DNA of 64,000 nt, from positions 1 through 64,000 of the forward strand of contig VAWK01000050.1 of assembly GCA_005885515.1 (NCBI GenBank), written 5' to 3'. The number at the start of each line of letters is the position of its first letter. Positions within the stretch are counted from its first letter, which is position 1. This document shows, one piece after another, positions 29,658-38,569 of the stretch. Position numbers and translations under genes: made by a program. Origin of the DNA: Actinomycetota bacterium (GTDB taxonomy: Bacteria; Actinomycetota; Thermoleophilia; Solirubrobacterales; Solirubrobacteraceae). The notes under the pieces were generated by a model. It worked only from the letters and a program-made list of their open reading frames with translations. It was not told where the DNA came from and did not search any database.

Positions 29658-30853
29658 TGCTGCGCGTCGCCGAGCAGTACGCCGCGACCGACACCGGGCG
29701 CCAGCGGCGCGCCAACGAGGACGCGCTGCTGTCGCGCGCTCCGCTGTTCGTGGTGGCCGATGGGATGGGCGGAGCGCAGGCCGGCGAGGTGGCTTCGCAG
29801 ATCGCGGTGGAGGCCTTCAAGCGCGGTCTGCAGGACTCGGCCGAGCCCGAGACCGCGCTGGCGGAGCTCACGCGGGCGGCGAACACGCGCATCCACGAGC
29901 TGTCGCATAGCCACACCGAGCAGGCCGGCATGGGCACCACCCTCACGGCCATGTACGTGGGGGCGGAGGACGTGTCGATCGCGCACGTGGGCGACAGTCG
30001 CGCCTACTGCTTGCGCGGCGCGGAGCTGATGCGGCTGACCGACGACCACTCGCTCGTGGACGAGCTGATGCGCCAGGGGCGGCTCACGCCCGAGGAGGCC
30101 GAGGAGCACCCGCAGCGCTCGGTGATCACGCGCGCGCTGGGCCCGGAGGGCACGGTGGACGTGGACACCCGCTCGTTTCGCGCACGCGCGGGCGACGTGT
30201 ACCTGCTGTGCAGCGACGGTCTCACGACGATGGTCTCCGAGGAGGAGCTGGCGGGGCTGCTGCGCGAGCACCCCCACCTGCGCGACGCGGGCGAGGCCCT
30301 GATCGCGGCCGCCAACGAGGCCGGGGGCCGGGACAACATCACGGTGGTGCTCGTGCGCCTTGAGGAGGTTGGGGCCGGCACGCAGCCCCCCGCGCCCGAC
30401 GCGACGGCCTCCCCGCCCGGGGACGCCGCGCCAGACGCGCTCGACGCGACCGTGATCGGCGCTCCCGCGGTGCCCGCGCCGGTGATCCGGCGCCGCCCGC
30501 GCCGCCCGCTGCAGCGCGGCGCGCCGAAGGCCGCCTTGCGCGCGCGCGTGCGGCGCGCCGGCACGATCGGCGCCGTGCTCGTGGTGCTCGGGCTGCTCGG
30601 CGCAGGCGTGTACGAGGCGCTGCAGTCGGTGTACTTCATCGGCACCAACGGGCGCGGGCTGATCACGATCTATCGCGGAGTTCCGTTCAAGCTCCCGGGA
30701 AACGTGGCCCTGTACAGCAGCGACTTCGTCTCCGGGGTCAGCGCCTCGACGCTGCCGCCCGCCCGCCGCCGTGGGCTGCTCGACCACTCGCTGCGCTCGG
30801 AAGGCAACGCGGCGGCGTTGATCCGGAGCCTGGAACTGGGCCAGCTCGAATGA
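29657..30853 (+). CDS. pstP: PP2C-type Ser/Thr phosphatase PstP
   Basis: 398 residues. The PP2C domain (1-240) has every metal-binding motif: TDTGRQRRANEDALL, VVADGMGGAQAGEVAS, GMGTTLTAMYV, HVGDSRAYCLR, YLLCSDGLTTM and GGRDNITVVLV. A Pro/Ala-rich linker, one membrane helix (IGAVLVVLGLLGAGVYEAL, ~298-317) and an extracytoplasmic tail follow. It removes phosphates placed by the neighbouring kinases, as PstP does in mycobacteria. It is followed after 10 bp by pbpA with no rodA/ftsW between them. Confidence 0.94.
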   Translation: MLRVAEQYAATDTGRQRRANEDALLSRAPLFVVADGMGGAQAGEVASQIAVEAFKRGLQDSAEPETALAELTRAANTRIHELSHSHTEQAGMGTTLTAMYVGAEDVSIAHVGDSRAYCLRGAELMRLTDDHSLVDELMRQGRLTPEEAEEHPQRSVITRALGPEGTVDVDTRSFRARAGDVYLLCSDGLTTMVSEEELAGLLREHPHLRDAGEALIAAANEAGGRDNITVVLVRLEEVGAGTQPPAPDATASPPGDAAPDALDATVIGAPAVPAPVIRRRPRRPLQRGAPKAALRARVRRAGTIGAVLVVLGLLGAGVYEALQSVYFIGTNGRGLITIYRGVPFKLPGNVALYSSDFVSGVSASTLPPARRRGLLDHSLRSEGNAAALIRSLELGQLE

Positions 30854-30863
30854 GGAGCGCGGC

Positions 30864-32315
30864 GTGAACCAGCCGATCCTGCGCCTGTTCGGCTTTGTGG
30901 TGCTGATGTTCGCGCTGCTCGTGGCGTTCACCTCGCGGTGGACGGTCTTCGAGGCGTCGTCGCTGCGCGACAACCCGCTCAACGCGCGGGCGCTGCTGCA
31001 GCAGCAGCGCATCGAACGTGGCCGCATCCTCGCCGCCAACGGCGCCGTGCTCGCGCGCAGCGTGCGCGCGCCGCGCTCCAGCGGCTCGGAAGTCACATTC
31101 GAACGCTCCTATCCGAGCGGCGAACAGTTCGCGCACCCGATCGGCTACTCGTACATCGATCTCGGCCGCACCGGCGTGGAGAGCTTCCGCAACAGCGCGC
31201 TGAACGGCCAGCGGGAAACGGGCCTGCAGTCGATCCTCGATCAGTTGCAGGGCGCGAGGTCGCGCGGGGACGAGGTGATCACCACGCTCGACCCGCAAGC
31301 CCAGCAGGTGGCCAACACCGCGCTGGCCGGCCACGAAGGCGCGGTGGTGGCGCTCGACCCGCGCAGCGGCGCGGTGGAGGTGATGGCCTCGCAGCCGAGC
31401 TATGACCCGAACGCGCTGCGCTCGCAGCGCAGCTACCGCCGGCGCGCGCTGGTCGCGCCCGGCCGCCCGCTCGTGAACCGCGCGACCCAGTTCGGGTACG
31501 CGCCTGGGTCGAGCTTCAAGGTGGTGACGGCCACGGCGGCGATCGACACGGGCGCGTTCACGCCCGAATCGACGGTGAGCGGGCGCGACAACGTGCCGAT
31601 TTCGGGCGTGCCGCTGCAGAACGACAACAACGAGAGCTTCGGCGCGATCACGCTCACGGAGGGCCTCGCGAAGTCGGTCAACACGGTGTGGGCGCAGGTG
31701 GCCGAACGGCTGGGCCGGCAGACGCTCGCCCGCTACATGACCCGCTTCGGCTTCGACCGCAAGCCCAAGCTGGACTATCCGGGCGAAGAGATGTCGGCCA
31801 GCGGCGAGTACGAGCGCGCGCGGCTGCTTGCGCCCACGAGCCGGCTGGTGGACGTGGGACGGCTGGGCATCGGGCAGGACAAACTCGAGGTCACGCCGCT
31901 GCAGATGGCCGAGGTGGCGGCAGCGGTGGCCAACCACGGCAAGCTTATGGTGCCACACCTGACCGACAGGATCGTCGATCCCGACGGGCGTACCGTGCAG
32001 CGCGTCGCCCCGCGGCTGCAGACGGTGGTGATGAAGTCCTCAACCGCCGACGCGGTCACCGCCATGATGGAGGCCGTGGTCAACGAAGGCACAGGCACAT
32101 CCGCGCAGATCCCGGGCGTGCAGGTGGCGGGCAAGACCGGGACGGCGGAGACGCAGATCGGCACGGCGATCAACAACGTGTGGTTCATCGCCTTCGCGCC
32201 CGCGTCGGCTCCGCGCGTGGCGATCGCGGTGACGCTGCGCGGCGTGCCGGGCCAGGGCGCGGCGTTCGCGGCGCCGGTCGCCCGGCAGGTGATCGAAAGG
32301 CTGCTGCATGCTTGA
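30864..32315 (+). CDS. pbpA: Class B penicillin-binding protein (transpeptidase) PbpA
   Basis: 483 residues from GTG 30864. One N-terminal membrane helix (LFGFVVLMFALLVAFTSRW) precedes the pedestal domain (RGRILAANGAVLARS) and the transpeptidase domain with SSFK (Ser216, Lys219), SVN (271-273) and KTG (424-426). It cross-links peptidoglycan stems outside the membrane. GTG follows pstP by 10 bp and the stop overlaps the pknB start by 8 nt. In related actinobacteria its SEDS partner RodA is encoded next to it; no such gene is in this window. Confidence 0.95.
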   Translation: MNQPILRLFGFVVLMFALLVAFTSRWTVFEASSLRDNPLNARALLQQQRIERGRILAANGAVLARSVRAPRSSGSEVTFERSYPSGEQFAHPIGYSYIDLGRTGVESFRNSALNGQRETGLQSILDQLQGARSRGDEVITTLDPQAQQVANTALAGHEGAVVALDPRSGAVEVMASQPSYDPNALRSQRSYRRRALVAPGRPLVNRATQFGYAPGSSFKVVTATAAIDTGAFTPESTVSGRDNVPISGVPLQNDNNESFGAITLTEGLAKSVNTVWAQVAERLGRQTLARYMTRFGFDRKPKLDYPGEEMSASGEYERARLLAPTSRLVDVGRLGIGQDKLEVTPLQMAEVAAAVANHGKLMVPHLTDRIVDPDGRTVQRVAPRLQTVVMKSSTADAVTAMMEAVVNEGTGTSAQIPGVQVAGKTGTAETQIGTAINNVWFIAFAPASAPRVAIAVTLRGVPGQGAAFAAPVARQVIERLLHA

Positions 32316-34296
32316 CCCCGGCACGACCATCGACGGCCGCTACCGGGTGCTCTCGCGCGTTGGCTCGGGCGGGATGGCCGACGTGTACCTGGCCGAAGAC
32401 GGACTGCTGGGCAGGCAGGTGGCGGTCAAGCTGCTGCACCATCACTTCGCCGAGGACCAGGAGTTCGTGGAGCGCTTCCGGCGCGAGGCGTCAAGCGCGG
32501 CGGCGCTTTCGCACGCGAACATCGTCGCCATCTTCGACCGCGGCCAGTGGCAGGGGACGTACTACATCGCGATGGAGTACGTGGCCGGCCGATCGCTGAA
32601 GACGATCGTGCGCGAACAGGGCGCGCTTGATCCGGCGCTGGCGATCGACATCGTGTCGCAGATCCTCCATGCGGCCCGCTTCGCGCACCGGCACGGGGTC
32701 ATTCACCGCGATCTCAAGCCGCACAACGTGCTGCTCGACGACGAGGGCCGGGCGCGCGTTACCGATTTCGGGATCGCGCGGGCGGGTGCGTCGGACATGA
32801 CGCTGACCGGGTCGATCATGGGCACCGCGCAATACCTCTCGCCCGAGCAGGCGCAGGGCCATGCGGTGGGCGCGACCTCCGACCTGTACTCGGTGGGGGT
32901 GATCCTGTACGAGCTGCTCACCGGTGTGGTGCCGTTCGAGGGCGAGACCGCGGTGGCGATCGCCTTCAAGCAGGTGGCAGCCGAGCCGCGACCTCCGAGC
33001 GCGCTCAATCCGGCCGTGTCGGGCGGCCTGGATGCGATCGTGCTGCGCGCCTTGGCCAAGGACCCGGATCGCCGCTTCTCTGACGCGGACGAGTTCCGGG
33101 CGGCGCTGGCGCGCGAGCGCGCGGCGCTGCCCGCACCCGTCCCGGCGGCGGCCGCGGCGGCGGTGCTCGTGGGTGGTCCGCCGCCGCCGCCGGGGCCGGT
33201 TGGAGCATCGGCGGCGCGTCACACCGGCGGCGCGCTGCTGCTGCCCGCGGCGGGTGTGCGCGACGAGCGGCCGCTCCCCTCCGGTGGAGCCCCCGGGCGC
33301 CGGCGCCGGCTGCTGCTGGCGCTGGCCGCAGCCGTGCTCGTGGCGGCTGTGGTGCTGGCGCTGCTGCTGTCGGGAACGGCGGCGAAGGTGACCGTGCCCG
33401 ACGTGACTGGACAGACCGAACAGGCGGCGGTCGCGACCCTGAGGCGCGCCGGGCTCGCCCCCGCTGCATCGCTGGCGGCAAGCTCGACGGTGGCGAGCGG
33501 GCTGGTGATCTCGGAGAGCCCGCACCGCGGCAGCAGGGTGGCCAGAGGCACGCGCGTGGCGATCACGGTCTCGAGCGGCCCGAGCAGCGCGGCGGTGGAG
33601 AACGTGGAAGGCCTGAGCGTCGCGCGGGCGATGGCGCGCTTGCGCGCGTCGGGCTTCAAGCCGGCGACGAAGTCTCAACCCAGTGCCTCGATCGCAAAGG
33701 GCCTGGTGATCGGGACCGACCCGCCGGCGGGAACGGTCGCGCTGGTAGGCAGCGCGGTGACGCTGCTCGTCTCGAGCGGGCCGGCGCAGGTGCGCGTCCC
33801 GGACGTGCTCGGGGAGTCGCAGACAGCGGCCGAAGCGGCGCTCACAGGCGCGGGCCTTGAGGTGGGCACGATCTCATCGCGCGTGTCCGGGCAGACCCCG
33901 GGCAGCGTGCTGGCGCAGTCGCCGCACGGCGGCGTGTCGCTGCCCAGCGGGAGCAAGGTGGGCCTGACGATCGCGCAGGCGCCGAGTCAGGTGGCGGTCC
34001 CCGGTGTGGTCGGCGAGGACGAGGCGAAGGCCGCGGCGGCGCTGGGCGCCGCCGGGCTGACGCCGAAGATCGTCTCGGCGAAGACCAGCGAGCCGTCGCG
34101 GGTGGGGCTGGTGCTGAAGCAGTCGCCCGCGGCCGGGCACCGCGCGCGCAAGGGTGCGACGGTCACGCTGACGGTGGGAACACTCGGCCCGCAGACCCAG
34201 ACCACGCCCACCACGCCCACCACAACGACGCCGACCACGCCAACCACGACGAGCACCACGACGCCGCCGCCGGCCAGCGCACTGCCCGCCAAATGA
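32308..34296 (+). CDS. pknB: Ser/Thr kinase PknB with four PASTA repeats
   Basis: 662 residues. The kinase domain (~12-270) has VGSGGMADVYLA, VAVKLL, HRDLKPHNVLL, DFGIAR, the TLTGSIMGTAQYLSPEQ activation loop with phosphorylatable Thr residues, and a Pro/Ala-rich juxtamembrane segment. A membrane helix (~333-352) leads to four extracellular PASTA repeats starting near residues 362 (VTVPDVTGQ), 428 (AAVENVEGLS), 495 (VRVPDVLGES) and 561 (VAVPGVVGED). The second lacks the VPxVxG consensus. A Thr/Pro-repeat tail ends the protein. PASTA domains sense muropeptides or lipid II, linking wall state to phosphorylation. Confidence 0.96.
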   Translation: MLDPGTTIDGRYRVLSRVGSGGMADVYLAEDGLLGRQVAVKLLHHHFAEDQEFVERFRREASSAAALSHANIVAIFDRGQWQGTYYIAMEYVAGRSLKTIVREQGALDPALAIDIVSQILHAARFAHRHGVIHRDLKPHNVLLDDEGRARVTDFGIARAGASDMTLTGSIMGTAQYLSPEQAQGHAVGATSDLYSVGVILYELLTGVVPFEGETAVAIAFKQVAAEPRPPSALNPAVSGGLDAIVLRALAKDPDRRFSDADEFRAALARERAALPAPVPAAAAAAVLVGGPPPPPGPVGASAARHTGGALLLPAAGVRDERPLPSGGAPGRRRRLLLALAAAVLVAAVVLALLLSGTAAKVTVPDVTGQTEQAAVATLRRAGLAPAASLAASSTVASGLVISESPHRGSRVARGTRVAITVSSGPSSAAVENVEGLSVARAMARLRASGFKPATKSQPSASIAKGLVIGTDPPAGTVALVGSAVTLLVSSGPAQVRVPDVLGESQTAAEAALTGAGLEVGTISSRVSGQTPGSVLAQSPHGGVSLPSGSKVGLTIAQAPSQVAVPGVVGEDEAKAAAALGAAGLTPKIVSAKTSEPSRVGLVLKQSPAAGHRARKGATVTLTVGTLGPQTQTTPTTPTTTTPTTPTTTSTTTPPPASALPAK

Positions 34297-35327
34297 GCCT
34301 TCCGTCGGTCAGCACGCTGACCGTGGCGGTGCTCGCCGGCGGGCGCTCCTCCGAGCACGACGTGTCGCTGTCGTCGGCCGCGTCGGTGCGCGACGGCCTG
34401 CTTGCCGGCGGCCACGAGGTCGCGTGGGTGCAGATCGGCGAGGACGGGGCGTGGCGTCACGAGGGCAGGCGGCTGCGCGTCTGCCCGGGGGAGGGACTGC
34501 TGGGTGCCGACGTGGTGTTTCCGGCGCTGCACGGGCCATTCGGCGAGGACGGGACGGTGCAGGGCCTGCTCGAGAGCCTGGACGTCGCCTACGTGGGGTC
34601 GGGGGTGGCGGCCTCGGCGGTGTGCTTGAACAAGGTCCTCTTCAAGCAGCTGATGCGTGCCGTCGGCGGGGTGCCGCAGGTGCACTTCGTGGGGGTGCGC
34701 GAGGAACACTGGGCCGCGCGCGGCTCGGAGGTGCTCGCGCAGATCGCGCGCCTGGGCATGCCGGTTTTTGTCAAGCCGGCGCACCTGGGTTCCTCCCTGG
34801 GGATCGTGAAGGTCGCCGACTCCGAGCACGTCGCGGACGCGCTCCAGGACGCGTTCGCGCACGACGCGGTGGTGATCGTCGAGGCGATGGCGCCGGGGCT
34901 CGAGGTCGAGTGCGGCGTGCTGGGGCGGCTGCGGAGCGAAGCCGACACGGCTGAGCAGGCGCTGGCGTCCGAGCCCGGGGAGATCGTGCTGGCGGGCGGC
35001 TGGTATGACTTCAACGCCAAGTACGCGCCGGGAGGGATGGAGTTGCGGCTGCCAGCGCGCATCTCCGCCACGGCAGCGCAGCGCGTGCGGGAGCTGGCGG
35101 TGGCGGCGTTCAACCACGCCGGCTGCGACGGCCTGGCGCGGGTGGACTTCTTCGTGGACGGCGAGCAGGTGCTCGTGAACGAGCTCAACACGATGCCGGG
35201 GTTCACGCCGACGAGCGTGTACGCCAAGCTGATGCAGCGCTCGGGGTTCTCCTACGCGGAGCTCGTCGACCGCCTCTGCCGCCTGGCGCTCGAGCGCCGC
35301 GAGCGGTCCCGCGCGCACCGCCACTGA
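34293..35327 (+). CDS. ddl: D-alanine--D-alanine ligase
   Basis: 344 residues from the ATG overlapping the pknB stop (ATGA). The N-terminal motif is VAVLAGGRSSEHDVSLSSAASV. The ATP-grasp core has VFPALHGPFGEDGTVQGLLE, YVGSGVAASAVCLNK, PVFVKPAHLGSSLGI and the metal site VDFFVDGEQVLVNELNTMPGFTP. It makes the D-Ala-D-Ala dipeptide for peptidoglycan precursors. Its place at the end of the kinase/PBP operon is uncommon and suggests coordinated wall synthesis. Confidence 0.96.
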   Translation: MSLPSVSTLTVAVLAGGRSSEHDVSLSSAASVRDGLLAGGHEVAWVQIGEDGAWRHEGRRLRVCPGEGLLGADVVFPALHGPFGEDGTVQGLLESLDVAYVGSGVAASAVCLNKVLFKQLMRAVGGVPQVHFVGVREEHWAARGSEVLAQIARLGMPVFVKPAHLGSSLGIVKVADSEHVADALQDAFAHDAVVIVEAMAPGLEVECGVLGRLRSEADTAEQALASEPGEIVLAGGWYDFNAKYAPGGMELRLPARISATAAQRVRELAVAAFNHAGCDGLARVDFFVDGEQVLVNELNTMPGFTPTSVYAKLMQRSGFSYAELVDRLCRLALERRERSRAHRH

Positions 35328-35393
35328 GTCGGCCGCCGGGCGAGCGCGAAGGACGGCACACCCGCGGCCACCGGCGCGGCCCGCGCATGCGGC

Positions 35394-36932
35394 CTACCTG
35401 AACAGCGTGAGTTCGTTGACCGAGGCCGACTGCATGCCCGGCGGCAGCGTGGTCAGCCAGACGAGGTAGTAGCGATAGGGCCGCGAGACCGCCAGCCGGA
35501 TGCGCTGGCGGTTGACGACGGCGGGGCTCGAGCCGAGCGGGCCCTGCCAGCCGCGCGCGGGCAGCGGCGTGGCGTTGCCGTACGGCAAGGCGAGCCGGAT
35601 GCTGTTGGCGGCATAGACCTGCACCGCGAACCCGGGCGTGGGGGTCTGAATCTCGATCGCGGTGGCGGTGACGCCGGGGGCGGCGTCGAGGTACACGCCC
35701 GTGCCCACTCCGCCGGCCTTGGTGAGCGTGCCTTCGTAGTACTGCTGGGTGCTCCAGGACGTGTTGGGATCGCTGTCGATCACGTTCTGGATACGGTTCT
35801 GGTTTTCCGGTCCGGTGCCGAACGGGTTGTAGCCGTGGGCGGCGGTCTGGCTGAGGGGCACGGGCACCAGGCCGGCGCCGGAGCCCACCCCCGGCGCCAC
35901 GCCGGTGCCGCGATGGGTCTGGCCGGCGGCGAGATACAGGACGATGGCCACGATCGCCACCAGCAGCGCGAGCGAGGCCGCCCACCGCGCGGGATGGCGC
36001 ATCCGCCAGGGCAGCCGCCGCCACGCGCTGCCGGGCAGCGTCTGCAGCACGCTCGTGACCTCGCCGGTGGCCTGCCCCGTGCGGGAGGCCTCGATCGCCA
36101 GCACGTCCTCGAGGTCGGCGACCATGCTGGCGGCATCCGCATAGCGCTGACGCAGGTCCTTGGCGACGGCGCGATCGACGACCGAAGCGGCGGCAGCCGA
36201 CACCGCCGGGCGCCGGTCCTGCACGTCGGGAACCTGCTCGCGTACGTGCCGCATGGCGACGGCCACCGGCGTCTCGCCCCTGAACGGGACCTCGCCGGTG
36301 AGCATCTCGTACAGGACGATGCCCAGCGAGTACAGGTCCGACTGCCCGGTGACTGCCTCGCCGAGCGCCTGCTCGGGAGACACGTAGTCGGTCGTGCCGA
36401 GCACGCGACCGGCGATCGTGAGGCCTTCCTCGGTGAGCGAGCGGGCGATGCCGAAGTCGGTGATCTTGGCCCCGCCTTCGACGCCGATCAGCACGTTCTG
36501 GGGCTTGACGTCGCGGTGCACGATCATGCGCTCGTGCGCTGCGCCGAGGGCGCGGGCGATCTCGATCGCGTATGCGATCGCCTGCGGGATGTCCAGCATC
36601 CCTTCGCGCCGGATGACGTCCTTCAGCGTCTCGCCGGGCACGTACTCGAGCACGATGTAGGGGGCGCTGGCGCGGCCGTCGCCGGCTATCTCCTCGCCGG
36701 CGTCGATGACCGTGACGATGTGCGGGTGGCTGAGCTGCGCGACCGCGCGCGCCTCGCGGCGGAAGCGCTCCAGGTGATCGGAGTCGGAGGCGATCTCGGC
36801 GTGCATCAGCTTGATCGCCACGGGCCGCTCGAGCACGGTGTCAAACGCGCGGTACACGGTCGACATCCCCCCGCGACCGATCGGGGCGTCCAGCCGGTAG
36901 CGTCCGCCGAGCAGGGTCCCGATCACAGCCAT
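35394..36932 (-). CDS. Ser/Thr kinase with extracytoplasmic discoidin-like domain
   Basis: 512 residues from ATG 36932 (AVIGTLLGGRYRLD; the frame is open 13 codons higher). The kinase (~10-270) has IGRGGMSTVYRA, VAIKLM, HRDVKPQNVLI, DFGIARS and GTTDYVSPEQ. A membrane helix (AASLALLVAIVAIVLYLAAG, ~310) precedes a C-terminal beta-rich domain (~355-512; NVIDSDPNTSWSTQ, GVYLDAAPGVTATAIEIQTP, SASVNELTLF). The same domain ends the broken gene at 52569-53632. Similar domains occur C-terminally in mycobacterial MviN-type kinase-linked proteins. It may sense wall sugars. It is convergent with ddl. Confidence 0.9.
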   Translation of the reverse strand: MAVIGTLLGGRYRLDAPIGRGGMSTVYRAFDTVLERPVAIKLMHAEIASDSDHLERFRREARAVAQLSHPHIVTVIDAGEEIAGDGRASAPYIVLEYVPGETLKDVIRREGMLDIPQAIAYAIEIARALGAAHERMIVHRDVKPQNVLIGVEGGAKITDFGIARSLTEEGLTIAGRVLGTTDYVSPEQALGEAVTGQSDLYSLGIVLYEMLTGEVPFRGETPVAVAMRHVREQVPDVQDRRPAVSAAAASVVDRAVAKDLRQRYADAASMVADLEDVLAIEASRTGQATGEVTSVLQTLPGSAWRRLPWRMRHPARWAASLALLVAIVAIVLYLAAGQTHRGTGVAPGVGSGAGLVPVPLSQTAAHGYNPFGTGPENQNRIQNVIDSDPNTSWSTQQYYEGTLTKAGGVGTGVYLDAAPGVTATAIEIQTPTPGFAVQVYAANSIRLALPYGNATPLPARGWQGPLGSSPAVVNRQRIRLAVSRPYRYYLVWLTTLPPGMQSASVNELTLFR

Positions 36933-37004
36933 GGGCCCGTATTGTGCGCGCAACGCGGGCGGCGCGCACACACGTCCGCGCTGCCCGTCGGGGGCTGTTG
37001 ATGT

Positions 37005-37844
37005 TTATTTGAGAGGTTCGCCAGGGCCTGCGGCTCGCCCTCGCAGCCGCCCGGCTACGAGCGCCGCGAGCGCCAGTCGGTACAGCGAGAACGGCAGCGG
37101 CGAGCGCTGGTGGCCGCCGCGCCGGCACAGCATACGAGCGCTCGCAAGCGTGGAGCACAGCGCGCTGGCGCTGCCCGCCGCAAGCATCGTGGCGGCGCCC
37201 GGCGGCAGGCGACGCGCGGCGGCGCGGGCGCCGCGTGGCAGGCTCGCCCCGAGCATCACCGGCAGCGCCGCGCGCCACGACAGGACGTGGGCGTCGCAGC
37301 GCCGAAAGCGGCGGGCCCGCGCGGCCGTAAGCGCGGCTCCGCTGCGCGAGATGCCCGGGACCAGCGCCAGCGCCTGGGCCACGCCGATGGCGAGCGCATC
37401 CCGCGGGCCGGCGTCGCGTACGCGTCGCGTTTCGGGGCGGGCGTCGGCGAGCAGCATCGCGATCGCGCCGAGCGCCAACGCGGCGGCGGTCGCGCGCGGA
37501 CCACCGAGCCGGCGCTCGATCGGCCGCTGCAGGAGCAGCCCCGCGCCGGCGGGGGGCGCCGAGGAGAGCGCGAGCGCGGCGAGCGAGCGCCGGTCGAGCC
37601 TCGCGGCCACAGCCCCCAGCTGGCGGCGCATCCGCAGCGCCAGCGCCAGCGCGGCGCCGGCGTGCAGACTCACCTCGAAGGACTTGCGCACTTCCGCATC
37701 GAGCTCGTCGTAGGGCCAGCCGGCGAGCAGCGGGACCAGGATGGTGTGCGCGGAGGAGGACACAGGCAGCAGCTCTGTGGGACCCTCGAGCAGGCCCAGC
37801 ACGATCGCGTGGCGTACTGCGAGGGTGTGCCTATGCGGCGGCAT
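37005..37844 (-). CDS. uppP: Undecaprenyl-diphosphatase UppP/BacA
   Basis: A 279-residue multi-helix membrane protein with both UppP active-site segments, GLLEGPTELLPVSSSAH (residues ~18-34) and PGISRSGAALTAAR (~165-178). It regenerates the carrier undecaprenyl phosphate for peptidoglycan and polysaccharide synthesis; overproduction of the family gives bacitracin resistance. Its start overlaps the 3' end of the DedA gene by 14 nt. Confidence 0.93.
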   Translation of the reverse strand: MPPHRHTLAVRHAIVLGLLEGPTELLPVSSSAHTILVPLLAGWPYDELDAEVRKSFEVSLHAGAALALALRMRRQLGAVAARLDRRSLAALALSSAPPAGAGLLLQRPIERRLGGPRATAAALALGAIAMLLADARPETRRVRDAGPRDALAIGVAQALALVPGISRSGAALTAARARRFRRCDAHVLSWRAALPVMLGASLPRGARAAARRLPPGAATMLAAGSASALCSTLASARMLCRRGGHQRSPLPFSLYRLALAALVAGRLRGRAAGPGEPLK

Positions 37845-38505
37845 CGGGCGCGGGATCGCCCGTGTCGGCGCCTCGGCGGCGGCGGCGGATGATCAGGTAG
37901 ATGAGCGCGAGGACGACGAGCGCGACCACCGCGTAGTCGACGTAGTCAAAGCCTTTGCGCACGCTCTTCCATTCGGCGCCCACGGCTTCGCCCGCGAGGC
38001 CGAGGCCCAGCACCCAGGGCACGCACCCCGCGAGTGTGAACACGGTGAAGCGCACGAACGGCATCTTCGCCACGCCGGCAGGCAGCGAGATGAACGTGCG
38101 GACGATGGGGAGCATGCGGCTGAAGAAGACCGCGGCGGCGCCGTAGCGGGCGAACCAGCGGTCGGCCCACGCGAGCTGTCGCGGCTGGATGTGCAGCCAG
38201 CGGCCATGCCGTTCGACGAGCTCCAGTCGCCCGGCGCGGCCGACGCCGTAGGCGAGCCATGAGCCGAGCAGGTTGCCTGCCACGCCGGCTGCGACGATGC
38301 CGGGGAGCGTGAGATGGTGATGGGCGCTGCTGGAGCCGGGATCGGCCACGGCGAAGCCGGCGAACAGCATCGTGGCCTCGGAGGGGATGGGCAGGCAGGC
38401 GCTCTCGGCGACCATCAGCGCGAACACGGCCGGCAGCCCCGCGTCGCGCACGAAGTGCCAAGCGATGTTGACGAGCGACTCGGAGACCGACGCCAGCACG
38501 AGCAC
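37831..38505 (-). CDS. DedA-family membrane protein
   Basis: About 224 residues from GTG 38505. The frame is open to an ATG at 38571, but that would place its start inside the start codon of the divergent gene at 38570. DedA features are ALMVAESACLPIPSEATMLFAG, NLLGSWLAYGVGR, WFARYGAAAVFFSRMLPIVRTFISLPAGVAKM and a final helix with a basic tail. DedA proteins support envelope homeostasis, and some members move undecaprenyl phosphate across the membrane, which fits the neighbour uppP. The exact start is uncertain. Confidence 0.88.
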   Translation of the reverse strand: MLVLASVSESLVNIAWHFVRDAGLPAVFALMVAESACLPIPSEATMLFAGFAVADPGSSSAHHHLTLPGIVAAGVAGNLLGSWLAYGVGRAGRLELVERHGRWLHIQPRQLAWADRWFARYGAAAVFFSRMLPIVRTFISLPAGVAKMPFVRFTVFTLAGCVPWVLGLGLAGEAVGAEWKSVRKGFDYVDYAVVALVVLALIYLIIRRRRRGADTGDPAPDAAA

Positions 38506-38569
38506 AGCGGGCCACGATAGCGGTGCCTGAACGCGGATGGCCCCGCTGCGCGCGTTACCTTGCGTGCGC

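Noticed and set aside
34200..34290. Short Thr-codon repeats (ACCACGCCCACC) as a possible repeat array
   Set aside because: They encode the Thr/Pro tail of PknB; no CRISPR-like spacing. No CRISPR array is visible anywhere in the window.
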